Part shown: positions 63,735 through 64,000 of the stretch, piece by piece
Layout of the letters: each line of letters opens with the position of its first letter
Numbering within the stretch: position 1 is the stretch's first letter
DNA from: Rhodococcus sp. 06-462-5
Lineage (GTDB): Bacteria; Actinomycetota; Actinomycetes; Mycobacteriales; Mycobacteriaceae
Reading direction: 5' to 3'
NCBI RefSeq assembly: GCF_002258315.1
Contig: NZ_NOYD01000005.1
Location: 55,584 to 119,583, forward strand
Length of the DNA stretch: 64,000 nucleotides
Made by a program: the position numbers and the translations under genes
The notes under the pieces: generated by a model
Told to the model about the DNA's origin: nothing
Database searches by the model: none
Seen by the model: only the letters and a program-made list of their open reading frames with translations

Positions 63735-64000
63735 TCATGCAACACCCGAATGCTCGACCGGCCGTGCCGAGGAACCCGACCGGATCTCGACGATCGGCAG
63801 TCGCAGACCTCCGGGAGCATCCACCGGGACGACCGGGGAGTTCGGGGCGATCGGGTCGAGGCGCTGGTACGGCAGGCCCTGTGCCGGACGGAGATCCAGC
63901 TCGCCCTTGTTCGGCCACAGCGCGGCGGAACGCTCGGCCTGCGCGCTGATGGTCAGCGACGGGTTCACTCCGAGGTTGGCCGATACCGCAGCCCCGTCGA
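63735..64000 (-). CDS. GMC oxidoreductase, cholesterol-oxidase-like (3' part)
   Basis: Only the last 88 residues are in the window; the gene continues beyond 64000. ANLGVNPSLTISAQAERSA is the C-terminal signature of GMC flavoenzymes, followed by a Pro-rich tail. The position next to guaA agrees with choD of M. tuberculosis, but the visible part cannot prove the substrate. Confidence 0.75.
   Translation of the reverse strand, partial: DGAAVSANLGVNPSLTISAQAERSAALWPNKGELDLRPAQGLPYQRLDPIAPNSPVVPVDAPGGLRLPIVEIRSGSSARPVEHSGVA

Overview
The window is high-GC actinobacterial DNA, most likely from a Rhodococcus-type member of the Mycobacteriales (genus is my inference). The evidence is gene content and order. 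The core genes run in the same order as Mycobacterium tuberculosis Rv3318 to about Rv3409, recalled from memory: sdhA-sdhB, a dacB1-type carboxypeptidase, a YihY protein, trpS, metY-metX, DUF3017-folD, mfpA, trmL, dnaE2, acrA1, imuB-imuA', guaA and a GMC oxidoreductase. A SAM-IV riboswitch, a REP13E12-like DUF222/HNH protein and frequent GTG/TTG starts fit the same assignment.

Layout. 1-6.1 kb: the end of the succinate dehydrogenase operon, an acyl-CoA dehydrogenase and a sugar ABC importer. 6.3-9.3 kb: an OmpR-type two-component system bracketed by two exported proteins with Asp/Trp-rich tails. 9.3-18.8 kb: dacB1, then a long minus-strand block holding a second two-component system, a DUF4173 membrane protein, two tandem small membrane proteins ending in an RAPG motif, a YidC paralogue, exonuclease III, trpS and a YihY protein. 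19-21.3 kb: an iron-siderophore lipoprotein behind a probable IdeR box, and an MFS exporter. 21.5-26.7 kb: SAM-IV riboswitch, polycysteine leader peptide, metY, metX, DUF3017, folD, mfpA and trmL.

26.7-41.1 kb is an accessory stretch placed between trmL and dnaE2. It holds four short-chain dehydrogenases with nearby regulators, a frameshifted MerR gene, a secreted protein, a DUF222/HNH protein, a histidine kinase relic without its phosphoacceptor His, and a four-gene siderophore importer with an IdeR-type box. 41.1-52.5 kb carries the SOS mutasome genes dnaE2 and imuA'-imuB, each behind a LexA-type box, with an MMPL transporter, an acyl-CoA reductase, a membrane protein and a hydrolase between them. 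52.6-64 kb has a Ser/Thr kinase, a TetR unit with paired operators, a NarL-type two-component system, a frameshifted MerR gene, an EsrISR-like envelope-stress system with twin operators, guaA and the end of a GMC oxidoreductase.

Four observations stand out. First, two tandem RAPG-tailed membrane proteins lie directly upstream of a YidC paralogue and look like a duplicated arrest-peptide sensor of membrane insertion; RNA hairpins sit on or just after their RAPG codons. Second, a SAM-IV riboswitch is stacked on an Met-Cys-Cys-Cys leader ORF ahead of metY, suggesting combined sensing of SAM and cysteine. Third, two copies of an 18-bp inverted repeat lie between the divergent PspC-type genes. Fourth, two Asp/Trp-rich exported proteins flank one sensor kinase. 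All starts, motifs and repeats were read by eye; no database search or folding program was run.
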